Shown: positions 1 to 8,923, counted from the first letter of the stretch. The stretch: DNA of 64,000 nucleotides from Pseudopedobacter sp038243635 (GCA_038243635.1 JBBSQW010000002.1:62001-126000); one strand, 5' to 3'. A program made the numbers and translations. Notes: generated by a model from the sequence alone, not told the origin.

Positions 1-426
1 TACAAGGATACAGTTAAGGTAGAATCTTACTTAATTTCTCATGCATCTGGGTTAAGACCTGCAGCAACCATTGCGATAAAGTTTAACGATAAACTATACG
101 AAGAGCATTCTCAAGGCGATGGTCAGTTTGATGCATTTATGAATGCGTTGAGCAAACTATATAAATCTAAGGGTAAAACGCTGCCAGCTTTAATTGATTA
201 TAGTGTACGTATTGCGCCAGGAAGTAGTTCTGATGCGCTTTGCGAGACTACAATCACTTGGAAAACGGATAAAAAAACGTTTACCACCAGAGGTTTAGAC
301 TCTGATCAGACAGTTTGTGCGATTAAGGCAACCGAGAAAATGCTAAATATTATTTGTGAACATGAGAAAGTTGCAGGTGATAAGGTGCTGGGGATTAGCA
401 AGATTCAAGTATTGAAATGCTCTTAA
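1..426 (+). CDS. leuA: 2-isopropylmalate synthase, C-terminal part (cut by window edge)
   Basis: The reading frame is open from base 1 to a TAA at 424-426, so only the last 141 residues are present. They match the C-terminal allosteric (LeuA dimerisation) domain, which binds leucine for feedback inhibition: an ISHASG..PAATI stretch near the start, a GDGQFDAFMNAL turn, and the PGSSSDALCETTITW strand region. The catalytic TIM barrel lies upstream of the window. The full enzyme condenses acetyl-CoA with 2-oxoisovalerate, the first committed step to leucine. leuB follows on the same strand after about 200 bp of repetitive spacer, which supports a leu cluster. The assignment rests on the regulatory domain and the neighbour; citramalate synthase shares this domain but is less likely next to leuB. 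Confidence 0.85.
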   Translation, partial: YKDTVKVESYLISHASGLRPAATIAIKFNDKLYEEHSQGDGQFDAFMNALSKLYKSKGKTLPALIDYSVRIAPGSSSDALCETTITWKTDKKTFTTRGLDSDQTVCAIKATEKMLNIICEHEKVAGDKVLGISKIQVLKCS

Positions 427-540
427 GAGAGTAGCAAGATGTCTTTGGGAGAATTAAGATATTAGTATAAAGTATCAGGATGCTTTTTGGAGTAGTAAAA
501 GGTTAGTAGTAAGCATCAAGATTCTCATATATTGTAATAG

Positions 541-631
541 AAAGAAAATTTAATAGTAAAAATTGTAGTGAAGTCTTGATACTTGTTACTAAGTACTCAA
601 TACTAATCACCCACTACTCAATACTTAAAAG
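541..631. repeat. Degenerate heptanucleotide repeat between leuA and leuB
   Basis: The spacer before leuB is built from imperfect 7-base words such as CTTGATA, CTTGTTA, CTCAATA, CTAATCA, CCCACTA and CTCAATA. The upstream part (430-540) is looser but of the same flavour. No ORF or hairpin terminator is visible. The same word style recurs at 44.9 kb. Confidence 0.6.
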
Positions 632-633
632 AA

Positions 634-1692
634 ATGAAATTAAACATTGCGCTTTTAGCGGGCGACGGAATTGGACCTGAGGTAGTAAATCAGGCTGTAA
701 AAGTGATAGATGCTATTGCTGTAAAATTTAACCACGAAATCAACTATACATCTGCACTAACTGGTGCTTGTGCAATTGATGACTGTGGCGAGCCTTACCC
801 AGACTCTACTCACGAGATTTGTTTGGCAGCTGATGCAGTTCTTTTCGGAGCTATTGGTCATCCAAAATATGACAACGATCCAAAAGCAACGGTTCGTCCA
901 GAGCAAGGATTATTGAAAATGCGCCAGAAATTAGGTTTGTTTGCTAACGTACGTCCTACTTTTACTTTCCCGTCTTTAATTGATAATTCTCCGTTAAAAA
1001 GAGAAAGAATTGAAGGAACAGATTTAATTATCTTACGTGAGTTAACTGGAGGAATTTACTTCGGCGAAAGAGGTAGAAAAGATAATGGCGATACCGCTTT
1101 TGATACTTGTACTTACACCAGAGCAGAAGTTCAACGTTTGGCTAAAATGGGTTTCGAAATTGCAATGACTCGTAGCAAAAAATTGTGCTGTGTTGACAAA
1201 GCAAATGTTTTGGAGACTTCTCGTTTATGGAGAGAAACGGTTCAGGATATGGAGAAAGATTATCCAGAAGTTACTGTTTCTTATGAGTTTGTTGATGCAG
1301 TTGCAATGCGCTTGGTACAATGGCCAAACACTTATGATGTATTGATTACGGAGAACCTTTTCGGCGATATTTTAACGGATGAAGCTTCTGTAATTTCAGG
1401 ATCAATGGGATTAATGCCATCTGCATCTAAAGGATTACATACTTCGTTATATGAGCCAATCCACGGTTCATACCCACAAGCAACAGGAAAAGATATAGCT
1501 AACCCACTAGCAACAGTTTTATCTGCTGCAATGATGTTTGAAGATGCTTTCGGTTTACAAGCTGAGGCTGATGCAATTAGAGAAGTAGTGAACAAATCTT
1601 TAGCTGAAGGTATTATTACAGAAGATTTAGCTGGAAAAAACAAAGCTTACGGAACCAACGCAGTTGGTGATTGGTTAGCTAAAAACGTTTAA
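634..1692 (+). CDS. leuB: 3-isopropylmalate dehydrogenase
   Basis: This 352-residue cytoplasmic enzyme oxidatively decarboxylates 3-isopropylmalate to 2-oxoisocaproate using NAD+, in leucine synthesis. The N-terminus has the family signature LAGDGIGPEV (residues 8-17). The substrate loop carries ELTGGIYFGERG near residues 138-149. The metal and cofactor site has NLFGDILTDEAS near 242-253 and the adenine-binding part EPIHGSYPQATGKDIANP near 275-292. Length is normal for bacterial LeuB. The ATG is preceded by an A-rich stretch and no better start lies upstream. A terminator hairpin follows 28 bp after the stop, so leuB is probably the last gene of its transcript. Confidence 0.95.
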   Translation: MKLNIALLAGDGIGPEVVNQAVKVIDAIAVKFNHEINYTSALTGACAIDDCGEPYPDSTHEICLAADAVLFGAIGHPKYDNDPKATVRPEQGLLKMRQKLGLFANVRPTFTFPSLIDNSPLKRERIEGTDLIILRELTGGIYFGERGRKDNGDTAFDTCTYTRAEVQRLAKMGFEIAMTRSKKLCCVDKANVLETSRLWRETVQDMEKDYPEVTVSYEFVDAVAMRLVQWPNTYDVLITENLFGDILTDEASVISGSMGLMPSASKGLHTSLYEPIHGSYPQATGKDIANPLATVLSAAMMFEDAFGLQAEADAIREVVNKSLAEGIITEDLAGKNKAYGTNAVGDWLAKNV

Positions 1693-1719
1693 AAATACCC
1701 CAAGTATAATCCTTTACAA

Positions 1720-1748
1720 AGCCCTGATTTTATCGGGGCTTTTTTTTC
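1720..1748 (+). terminator. Rho-independent terminator after leuB
   Basis: An 8-bp stem AGCCCTGA / TCGGGGCT (one G-T pair) with loop TTTTA is followed by a run of T. It lies 28 bp after the leuB stop. Confidence 0.85.
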
Positions 1749-1789
1749 CTAAAAACAATTTAACCAAGGATTAATGTCTGTTATCACAG

Positions 1790-2352
1790 TCAATATTTAT
1801 TAAAGGTTCTTGCGCATTCAAAAAAGTAGATATTCGGACAATCAAAAGGTTGACCATCAATAAAGTAGATTATTGGTGGCTTGTTTTTAAATATTTCGCC
1901 AGTCCATTGAAAGTATTCGGAACCTTCGGTTACGTTTGTATTTAGAGAATTAAAATCAACAGAATCGCCTGAATAGGGAATAACCTCACTACTTTCACAA
2001 ACGGTAGCTTGAGTTTTTTAAGCTAAACTACTAAATACCTACCTTCAAATTCGTCAACTCCCGACTTGCTGTTGTCATTGAGTATTTTCATCTGTACAAA
2101 ATAAATTAGATCCTCAGTCTCAAATTTAAACGTGTCTCGTGTTATCATGGGGTATTTTTCATGGTCTTTACGAATAAAGGGTTTTGCGTTAGATGGAAAA
2201 GCGCTATCATCAACTTTCTTCCATAAAAGCTGTTTGATTTTTCCAGTAACGAACAGATTTTGGTTACCAAGGCAAACAAAGTTGAGATCGTAAGTTGCTG
2301 TCATTTTCAGCTTCCGCTGCTTGTTTTTTTATATTGCGACTGCAACTAAACA
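1790..2352 (-). pseudogene. Decayed lipoprotein-like gene in three frames
   Basis: Read on the minus strand, three fragments follow one another. First, near 2305-2352, a lipobox-like LFSC followed by SRNIKKQ in one frame, without an ATG. Next, a 93-residue ORF (2023-2304) rich in charged and aromatic residues (CLGNQNLFVTGKIKQLLWKK at its start). Last, a 75-residue open stretch (1790-2017) without a start codon, containing GDSVDFNSLN, YFQWTGEIF and FDCPNIYFFEC. Frame changes fall at A-rich runs. The tail lacks any start and begins just after stop codons in both frames, so it is unlikely to be a gene by itself. I read this as one broken secreted protein gene of unknown function. Two small independent genes remain possible. 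Confidence 0.45.
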
Positions 2353-2488
2353 GTATAATTAAAACTTACAAAGTCAATAAGATAAGTCGTCTAGCTCTAA
2401 CACTGACGTTATAAAACTGCTAAACTCACAACAAAAAACCACTACATCGTGTGTATAAGGTTAACTCAAAATGGTTTAAAGCGTTTTA

Positions 2489-2522
2489 TTGTTTATAAAT
2501 CTAAAAGCGCACTTATATTTGC
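2489..2522 (+). promoter_or_regulatory. Bacteroidetes-type promoter of the TPM-domain gene
   Basis: A TATATTTGC box (2514-2522) matches the -7 consensus TAnnTTTG, with a TTG 22 bp upstream (2489-2491). It places transcription start near 2529, downstream of the longest possible ORF start, and so supports translation from ATG 2582. Confidence 0.6.
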
Positions 2523-2581
2523 GTAGAAATTCAACTAAATTTCGAACAATGATCGGCTGTGATCGTTTCATAAAAATTAAA

Positions 2582-4066
2582 ATGAGGTATCATAAAGAAA
2601 ACTTTTTACTTTTCATATTCTTAATATTTAGCGCAAATGTAATTGCACAACGAGCTCATCAGGTAGCAGATATTCCCGACCCTAAAAAGTTAGGTCAGGA
2701 TTACTTCGTGAGCGATCCAGATGGCGTGTTGAATAATATCCAAACCATGAATGCGCTCATCGTTGAAATTGAAAAAACAACCAAGATTGAAATTGCGGTG
2801 GTAGTGGTTAAAGACTTTGATGCAGATGCAGATGATTTCCAGTTTGCTTTGGATTTATTTAGAAAATGGGGAATTGGTAAAAAAGGCGCCGATAATGGAC
2901 TCTTGCTTTTTGTATCTATTGACCGGCATAAATATCGGTTTATAACCGGCTACGGGTTAGAAGGGTTATTGCCCGATATCACGCTTAAGCAAATTGGCGA
3001 AAATTATCTGGTGCCAGCTTTTAAAAAACAAGAATACGGTGACGGTATAATGGACGCATTAACTGCGGTAGAGGATGTTTTGTTAAACCCAAAAAATAAT
3101 TCGGAAGTTAGAGGATTTGCATCCCAGATAGAAAAGAAGGTCACCACTTTCATATTTACACCTTTTGCAAGTGTATTAGCGATACTCGCAGTGTTTTTTG
3201 TTGGCTTTAGAATGTTGTCACGAAGCATCCCGAAAAAACAAAAACTCAACGAGGATGCAAAAAATCCGTTCAAGAAAAGTACACAAATGGGTTGCTCAGT
3301 TATTGTAACGGTAACATTTTTTCTTGTAATTTTTGGTTTTATCACCGGTGCGTTCGAGCGCTTCCACTTTGTTCATTATCTAATTATACTTGTTATTATT
3401 CTATCAACGGCGCTATATTTTACTTATCTGTACGCTTTAGGCAATCTAAAAACCCTGCATCCAGATGATGAGAATTTTTTGATTGCAGAAAAAGCGTTGA
3501 ACAGAAAAGTATGGTGGTTAGCGATTTTATCTCCTATGGTTTTGTACAAATTTTTGTTGAACCCGCATAAGCGAAACAAGATATTTAAAGAAAGGTTTGT
3601 GCCACCTTTAGATGGCGATAAGCGAATAATGATTCGTGTGGATAGAGATGAAAATGTTTCTGGTAAACCGTTTTTAAATAAAGGGCAGCATGCTGAAGAA
3701 CTTGCATTTGTTTATGATTATGATATTTGGCAGAGCCCTGATAAAAAAGAAAATTTAATTAAAAAATGGCCAGCTGAGTATTTTGACAGTTTTAGCGAGT
3801 GTCCGGATTGTAAGTTTCGAACTTTTAGTAAGCCTTATTTAAACACTTTAGTCAGTGCCACCACAAGTAGTCAGGGATCAGCTGAAAAAATAAAGACTTG
3901 CCAAAATTGTGGTTTTAGAGAACTAATTGAAATGGTAGTATTAGCTAAACTCTCAAAATCCTCTTCTGGAAGTAGTGGTTCATCTAGCAGCAGTAGCAGC
4001 CGTAGTAGCGGTGGAAGTTGGGGAGGTGGAAGTAGTGGCGGCGGTGGCTCTGGGGGGAGTTGGTAG
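2582..4066 (+). CDS. TPM-domain membrane protein with zinc-ribbon-like motifs and Gly/Ser tail
   Basis: This is a predicted envelope protein of 494 residues from the ATG at 2582. A hydrophobic signal (FLLFIFLIFSANVIAQ) is followed by a TPM (YgcG/DUF477) domain over roughly residues 30-170, including EIAVVVVKDF and RFITGYGLEGLLPD. Three hydrophobic segments follow (about residues 190-210, 245-265 and 270-290). A cytosolic part carries two CxxC pairs (CPDCKF, CQNCGF) that could bind zinc. The C-terminus is almost pure Ser and Gly ending in GSW, typical of TPM proteins. The longer ORF from TTG 2489 would overlap the promoter and is rejected. The role is uncertain; TPM proteins are linked to membrane quality control and photosystem repair in other phyla. 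Confidence 0.75.
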   Translation: MRYHKENFLLFIFLIFSANVIAQRAHQVADIPDPKKLGQDYFVSDPDGVLNNIQTMNALIVEIEKTTKIEIAVVVVKDFDADADDFQFALDLFRKWGIGKKGADNGLLLFVSIDRHKYRFITGYGLEGLLPDITLKQIGENYLVPAFKKQEYGDGIMDALTAVEDVLLNPKNNSEVRGFASQIEKKVTTFIFTPFASVLAILAVFFVGFRMLSRSIPKKQKLNEDAKNPFKKSTQMGCSVIVTVTFFLVIFGFITGAFERFHFVHYLIILVIILSTALYFTYLYALGNLKTLHPDDENFLIAEKALNRKVWWLAILSPMVLYKFLLNPHKRNKIFKERFVPPLDGDKRIMIRVDRDENVSGKPFLNKGQHAEELAFVYDYDIWQSPDKKENLIKKWPAEYFDSFSECPDCKFRTFSKPYLNTLVSATTSSQGSAEKIKTCQNCGFRELIEMVVLAKLSKSSSGSSGSSSSSSSRSSGGSWGGGSSGGGGSGGSW

Positions 4067-4207
4067 ATATTTTTGCATTTTTTTAGCTATTTTACTCAAT
4101 TGGATAGATTGATTTTTTAAAATCCAAAAGATCATGCCCGTGTGCTTTATCGAATCACAAAAGATTTCATGTAGCCAAATTATTTAGAATTTTAAAATTA
4201 GTAACCT

Positions 4208-4914
4208 ATGATAAAGTCATCCATACAAGAAATACAAGAACGTTTTGACAAAGATGTGGAACGTTTTTCAAATTTAGATATCGGCCAAGTTTCTACCATT
4301 GATGCCGAAATATCATTGGAATTAATTACGGAAGCTGCTAAGAGTATCAATCCGGAAGCGAAATCTGTTTTGGATATTGGATGCGGTGCAGGAAATTACA
4401 CCCTAAAAATGTTGCAAAAGCTCCAAAACTTAAACTGCAATTTGGTTGATTTAAGTCAGCCGATGTTAAACAGAGCTAAAGAAAGGGTGAGCAAAGAAAC
4501 GTCTGGCAAAATTCAAACTTTCCATGGAGATATCAGAGCTATTGATTTTTCAGGTGAAACTTTCGACATCATTTTAGCTGGAGAGTTTTACACCATTTAA
4601 GGGAAGATGAAGACTGGATGCAAACTTTCCAAAAGCTTTTCGATTTGCTAAATGAAGATGGTTGTTTAATGATTTCTGATTTGGTGCTTCAGGATACCGA
4701 AGCTGTTAATGATTTTATCTGGGACAAATACGCCGAATATTTAAAAGGAATAGGAGGGAAGGACTACCAAGAAAATGTGTTCGCTTATATCGAGAAAGAA
4801 GACTCTCCACGGTCAGTAAATTATCAGTTAGAACTGATGAAAAAAGTAGGTTTCCGTAAAACGGAAGTGTTGCATAAAAACTTATGTTTCGCTGCTTTTG
4901 GTGGAATAAAGTAA
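4208..4914 (+). pseudogene. Class I SAM methyltransferase gene with a one-base frameshift
   Basis: The first frame (4208-4600) has the SAM-binding motif VLDIGCGAGNYTL and NLVDLSQPML, then stops after LAGEFYTI. A second frame ending at 4914 starts upstream of its first ATG with VLHHLREDEDW. Adding one base between 4583 and 4584 turns GAG TTT TAC into GCA GTT TTA and yields LAGAVLHHLREDEDW, the usual motif after the SAM pocket. The restored protein would have about 235 residues: small-molecule methyltransferase, substrate unknown. The C-terminal part (YQLELMKKVGFRKTEVLHKN) is well preserved, so the lesion is recent or is a sequencing error. The call as a methyltransferase is firm; the pseudogene status is less so. 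Confidence 0.75.
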
Positions 4915-4990
4915 CTAATTTAAGTGTTGGCTCGCTTCTTAATTTATGGAGTTGATTTTTAAAGAAGAGGGTAAACCAATGAAATTTCAT

Positions 4991-5561
4991 CTAAAAAACC
5001 GTAAATTTAACAGCTAGATTTTTTTTCGGGATTTCATAAATAAAATAACAATAATAAGCTGCTCCATTTAAAAATCCAAAATGGATCTTTCCGTCCCTTA
5101 TTACTAAATCAAAAATAAATGCACCATTTACTGAGATTAAGTCAGCGCTAATAATTGATTTTATTTCTACTTTCTGCGTGTTAAAAATTTTAAACCTATA
5201 AACAATATCCCCTGAAATAATAATCGGAGGTCGAAATTTTAAAATCAAGAATGTATCGTTATCCGCAGTTTTCAAAAGTGTGAAAATCAGCTTCAGGCAT
5301 ATCGTTAATAATTTCGCGGTAGCGATTAAAATATTTGCGTAAAATAAAGATGGAAATAAGGGATAGCAAGAGACAGATAAACCCAATCGTTGGACTCACA
5401 TAAAAATTGAGTTCAAAAAGCATGTAAGATGTTTTTTGAATGTAGAACACAAACCACCCCGCAATAATTGGCGCTAACGAAACAATCATTATAAATATGT
5501 TCCGCGTAGTTATAATCCCAATAAGAAATTTGTTTTTATCATTGTCAGCGCTTGAAGTCAT
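4991..5561 (-). pseudogene. Small membrane protein gene, frameshifted
   Basis: From ATG 5561 a 100-residue frame carries two membrane segments (IFIMIVSLAPIIAGWFVFYI and a second from about residue 55) and ends EADFHTFENCG. The next frame, entered at the CTTTTGAAAAC run near 5262-5275, continues as LLKTADNDTFLILKF to a stop at 4991, giving a soluble domain of about 95 residues with beta-strand-like alternation (GDIVYRFKIF, GKIHFGFLNGAAYYCYF). Joined, they make a plausible protein of about 190 residues: two TM helices plus a cytoplasmic or periplasmic domain. Neither half is recognisable to me. The longer ORF in the second frame (up to 5386) overlaps the first half and is probably not translated from there. 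Confidence 0.5.
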
Positions 5562-5650
5562 GACCTGTATTGATGATAAGAGTATTATAGACCATTACTT
5601 GTGATTTTGAGACGTAAATTTCGGTTATTTGCCATATTTTTTAAATAATA

Positions 5651-5692
5651 TGAAAAAAAAACCTTACGATTTTTATGGAATCGTAAGGTTTT
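5651..5692 (-). terminator. Terminator after the 5.7-kb lipoprotein gene
   Basis: An 11-bp perfect stem AACCTTACGAT / ATCGTAAGGTT (5660-5670 with 5680-5690) is followed, on the minus strand, by a run of T (5653-5659). Confidence 0.85.
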
Positions 5693-5701
5693 AAAGGGGT
5701 T

Positions 5702-6187
5702 TTATTGAGCGTTTAGCGTGTAAACGATCTTGGCGGTAGTGCCATCAGCCAAATCAAATGGAGAACTTAATACCAAAGAGCTTTTAGAAGCCGCATCGAT
5801 TTTCATGCGATAGCCTTCTGTCACTTCTCTAGCTTTTTCACCACCATCTACTTTTTTAAACTGAAATACTGGAGTGAGTCCATCTTTCATTAAGGACCAA
5901 TAAATATTTTGCGTTGTGCCATTTGGCAAAGTGATATATCCGCTGTAACCGCCATACAACTTCCAAGTACTGCCTACAAAATCTTTGTAAGGCGCCATGC
6001 CAAAAGCGTTTGCTACTTTGTAGCCATTCGGAAATCCTTCTAAACTTACATCAGAAACGGTCCAAGTGCCAGAAACCATAGATTTAGAAACTTTAACACT
6101 GTTAGATACGTTTTTTTTTGACGCACAAGAAGTTGCAATTACTGCCACAAGGCAAAGAGAGAGAATTGATAAGATTGACTTTTTCAT
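5702..6187 (-). CDS. Lipocalin-like lipoprotein, function unknown
   Basis: This is a 161-residue predicted lipoprotein. The signal peptide ends in a lipobox ATSC (Cys at residue 21), followed by Ser, Lys and Asn-rich linker sequence. The mature part (GTWTVSDVSLEGFP, TWKLYGGYSGYITLPNG, a YWSLMKDG strand, SSPFDLADGTTAKIVYTL) has the short alternating strands of the lipocalin-like families common in Bacteroidetes. It probably faces the periplasm from the inner leaflet of the outer membrane. It is monocistronic between two terminators. No enzymatic residues are evident and no ligand can be proposed. Confidence 0.7.
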   Translation of the reverse strand: MKKSILSILSLCLVAVIATSCASKKNVSNSVKVSKSMVSGTWTVSDVSLEGFPNGYKVANAFGMAPYKDFVGSTWKLYGGYSGYITLPNGTTQNIYWSLMKDGLTPVFQFKKVDGGEKAREVTEGYRMKIDAASKSSLVLSSPFDLADGTTAKIVYTLNAQ

Positions 6188-6273
6188 TTTTTAAATTTGT
6201 TGATTCTGTTTGAAATATATTTTATCCAAACGTTCAAAAACGAAGCCAATTGTGAGAATTGGAAATTTTAAGC

Positions 6274-6306
6274 ATAAAAAAACAGCGTAATAAAATTACG
6301 CTGTTT
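6274..6306 (-). terminator. Terminator after floA
   Basis: The stem AAACAGCGTAA / TTACGCTGTTT (6280-6290 with 6296-6306) is followed on the minus strand by T-rich sequence. It lies about 40 bp after the floA stop. Confidence 0.8.
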
Positions 6307-6348
6307 AATTTTAAAGTTTTATGAGAAAACTTTCAGTCTTTTAAAAAT

Positions 6349-7326
6349 TTATTTCTGGTCTCCACCTCGTGGTTTAGAGATAGATTCTCTCATATCAGTA
6401 TCAGCTTGAATGTTCTGCATTTTATAGTAATCCATAATTCCTAGATTTCCACTTCTAAAAGATTCGGCAATAGCCAATGGAATCTGTGATTCTGCTTCAA
6501 TTACCTTTGCTCTTGCATCCTGTGCTTTCGCAATCATCTCTTGCTCAAAAGCTACAGCAAATGCTCTACGCTCTTCTGCTTTTGCATTAGCTACTTTTAA
6601 ATCCGCCTCAGCTTGGTCTGTTTGCAATTTTGCACCAATGTTTTCACCTATGTCAATATCCGCAATATCAATAGATAAAATTTCAAAAGCAGTTCCAGAA
6701 TCTAATCCTTTACTTAATACAACTTTAGAAATCTTATCAGGATTTTCTAATACTTCTTTGTGACTAACAGCCGAGCCAATTGTAGTAACGATACCTTCGC
6801 CAACACGGGCTAAAATTGTTTCTTCGCCCGCTCCACCTACCAATTGGTTGATATTTGCTCTCACCGTAACTCTTGCCTTAGCAATCAACTGAATCCCGTC
6901 TTTAGCTACCGCTGCAACCGGAGGTGTGTTGATTACTCGCGGGTTAACAGAAAGTTGTACGGCTTCAAATACATCACGACCGGCTAAATCAATGGCCGTT
7001 GCCAATTTAAAATTTAAAGGAATATTTGCTTTATCAGCAGATATTAATGATTTGATTACGTTATTAACGTGTCCACCAGCCAAATAATGGGTCTCAATAT
7101 CGTTAGATGTGAGATTTAAACCTGCCTTAGTTGAGGTAATCATTGCGTTTACCACTAACGATGGCGGAACTCTTCTTAATCTCATTAATACCAAGTTCAT
7201 TAAATTGATTTTTACACCAGATAATTGTGCTGTAAACCAAAGATTAACCGGTAAAATATAAAACAAAAAGAAGAGTGCAATTACACTCCCAATGATGATG
7301 AAAATAATACTGAATGATGGATCCAT
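6349..7326 (-). CDS. floA: Flotillin-like protein FloA
   Basis: This 325-residue membrane scaffold of the UPF0365/FloA family organises functional membrane microdomains. One N-terminal membrane hairpin (residues about 5-28, ending FYILPVNLWF) anchors it. It is followed by the SPFH-like domain (LMRLRRVPPSLVVNAMI, AGLNLTSNDIETHYLAGG, ARVTVRANINQLVGGAGEETILARVGEG split over about 110-180). A coiled-coil stretch rich in Ala, Glu and Lys comes next (QAEADLKVANAKAEERRA, then MIAKAQDARAKVIEAE). Length and motif order are normal. It lies 16 bp downstream of the peroxiredoxin gene on the same strand and could be co-transcribed. Confidence 0.92.
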   Translation of the reverse strand: MDPSFSIIFIIIGSVIALFFLFYILPVNLWFTAQLSGVKINLMNLVLMRLRRVPPSLVVNAMITSTKAGLNLTSNDIETHYLAGGHVNNVIKSLISADKANIPLNFKLATAIDLAGRDVFEAVQLSVNPRVINTPPVAAVAKDGIQLIAKARVTVRANINQLVGGAGEETILARVGEGIVTTIGSAVSHKEVLENPDKISKVVLSKGLDSGTAFEILSIDIADIDIGENIGAKLQTDQAEADLKVANAKAEERRAFAVAFEQEMIAKAQDARAKVIEAESQIPLAIAESFRSGNLGIMDYYKMQNIQADTDMRESISKPRGGDQK

Positions 7327-7342
7327 TAATTATAATTTAGAT

Positions 7343-7804
7343 TTATTTCACAATATCGTCAATTGCTTCGAAATTCGGAAGATCTCCAGCATTTTCTAAC
7401 ACTTCTGCGTAAATTATTTTTTGATTTTCGTCAATAACGAAAGCTGATCTTTTAGCAACACCCTTTAAATTGAATTTAAATTCCTCATAAAGCGCATCGT
7501 AAGCCTTTGAAACGTCTTTATTGAAATCTGATAGTAATGGGAATTGATAATTGTTTTCTTCTTTGTATTTTGCTAAAACAAAAGGCGAATCGACAGAAAT
7601 CCCTAAAACTTGCGCTCCTAATCCTTCATAAAAGCTAAAGTTATCTCTCATGGTGCAAAGTTGCGTGGTACAAACGCCTGTGAATGCTAAAGGAAAAAAA
7701 TGAATGATTACTTTTTTACCAGCAAAATCTTTTAAACTTACTTCTTTTAAATCCGAACTGTATAAGGTAAAGTCCGGTGCTTGGTCTCCGATTTTTAATG
7801 ACAT
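7343..7804 (-). CDS. Peroxiredoxin (AhpC/TSA family, AhpE/Bcp-like)
   Basis: This 153-residue thiol peroxidase reduces hydrogen peroxide or organic hydroperoxides. The thioredoxin fold starts with GDQAPDFTLYSSD. The peroxidatic cysteine is Cys45 in FFPLAFTGVCTTQLCTMRD, preceded by the catalytic Thr. A second Cys lies five residues on (Cys50), an arrangement seen in AhpE/BCP-type enzymes. The conserved Arg is in the VAKRSAFVID segment. There is no signal peptide, so it is cytoplasmic. It sits directly upstream of floA, possibly one transcript. The exact subfamily is not settled from sequence alone. Confidence 0.88.
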   Translation of the reverse strand: MSLKIGDQAPDFTLYSSDLKEVSLKDFAGKKVIIHFFPLAFTGVCTTQLCTMRDNFSFYEGLGAQVLGISVDSPFVLAKYKEENNYQFPLLSDFNKDVSKAYDALYEEFKFNLKGVAKRSAFVIDENQKIIYAEVLENAGDLPNFEAIDDIVK

Positions 7805-7868
7805 CTTATTAATTTTTAATTTTTATCAATATAGTGAAAACTACACTTAAACGAATTTTTTAAACGTC

Positions 7869-8777
7869 TTATTTAAGTAAATTCAATTGCTTTTCCATAA
7901 TCGCTATGCCTTCTGTAAAAGAGTGTGGTCGATAACCTAATTCATCAATAGCTTTATCCAATATAAAGCCTGTTTTTACGGGGCGTTTCGCCGCTTGATT
8001 TAACGACGCAGAAGTAATCGGTTTAATTAAGCTTTTGTCTAGTTTGTAATAATCCGCAACTTGCTGCACCAGTTCCATAATGCTCATCATATCTTTTCCT
8101 GATGCGTTATATACGCCTTGAACTCCTTTTGCAGCCGCCAATAAACAAACGTCTGCTAAGTCCTCAGCAAGTGTTGGCATGCGCCATTGATCGTCAACCA
8201 CGTTTATTGGGTTCCCTTTTTCTAAAGCACCTTTCGCCCATAATACAATATTACTTCTACTCATATCGCTCACAATGCCGTAAACAATAATGGTACGTAA
8301 TACCGTCCAGTTTATGTCAGACTGTTGAAGTAGAAGTTCTGCAGCTAATTTAGATTCTCCGTAAAAAGAAACTGGAGAAGGTTGCGCATCTTCTTTGTAG
8401 GGGCCTGCTAAACCGTCAAAAATGAAATCCGTAGAAAGATGAATTAATTGTGCGTCATGTTTTTTGCATGAATTTATCAAGTGCTCAACTGCCGTAACGT
8501 TCAAAGCCCAGCAAGCTTGTTTTTCTGTTTCGCAGGTATCAACATTGGTCATTGCAGCTGTGTTAATCACCACATCTGGTGAAAATTGTGCAATCACGTT
8601 TTCGATACTTTCAGCGTCTAAAATGTCCATTTCTGCATAAGTGTAGCCGTCTTTTACAGGAAAACGATTAGCTCCTTTTCCAGTTGCTACTAACTCGAAA
8701 TCTTTTTTGGCTAATATTCTTTCAGTTAATTTTTGACCTAACAGTCCGTTACTGCCGGTTACTAATATTTTTTTCAT
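7869..8777 (-). CDS. RmlD-like sugar-nucleotide reductase (extended SDR)
   Basis: This is a 302-residue NAD(P)-dependent Rossmann protein of the RmlD-substrate-binding family. The N-terminus has the dinucleotide motif VTGSNGLLGQKL (residues 6-17). NTAAMTNVDTCE follows near residue 72, LSTDFIFDG near 118 and the catalytic YGESKLAAE (Tyr, Lys) near 138. In pathway context RmlD reduces dTDP-4-dehydrorhamnose, but no rmlA/B/C neighbours are present, so the substrate is unknown. It is encoded alone on the minus strand, with a dispersed repeat upstream. Confidence 0.8.
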   Translation of the reverse strand: MKKILVTGSNGLLGQKLTERILAKKDFELVATGKGANRFPVKDGYTYAEMDILDAESIENVIAQFSPDVVINTAAMTNVDTCETEKQACWALNVTAVEHLINSCKKHDAQLIHLSTDFIFDGLAGPYKEDAQPSPVSFYGESKLAAELLLQQSDINWTVLRTIIVYGIVSDMSRSNIVLWAKGALEKGNPINVVDDQWRMPTLAEDLADVCLLAAAKGVQGVYNASGKDMMSIMELVQQVADYYKLDKSLIKPITSASLNQAAKRPVKTGFILDKAIDELGYRPHSFTEGIAIMEKQLNLLK

Positions 8778-8873
8778 AATTATATTAAATTCGAGATTTT
8801 AAAATTAAGTTTTATAGTCGGGATAGAGACGTAACTACAGTGTTATTATTTAAAAATATTTTACTCTTCCCGT

Positions 8874-8923
8874 CGTCATTTCGAGGTACGAGAAATCTCA
8901 CAAGCAAAGTCTGAATATAGCAT
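8874..8923. repeat. Dispersed intergenic repeat, copy 1
   Basis: A 50-bp segment beginning CGTCATTTCGAGG and ending ATATAGCAT is 47/50 identical to 37843-37892. It lies in the 250-bp gap between the RmlD-like gene and the UPF0158 remnant, where I see no other feature. Confidence 0.8.

Noticed and set aside
2489..2581. Longer start of the TPM protein from TTG 2489
   Set aside because: The stretch contains a good promoter box and would place a non-signal leader before a clear signal peptide.
4085..4190. tRNA-like words (ACTCAATTGGATAGA, TTATCGAATC) after the TPM gene
   Set aside because: No acceptor stem, no proper T arm and no CCA-type end can be folded; resemblance to a D arm is probably chance.
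5000..5386. 131-residue minus ORF as a separate gene
   Set aside because: Its first 40 residues overlap the TM-coding frame of the upstream half; only the later part is credible, as the shifted continuation of that gene.
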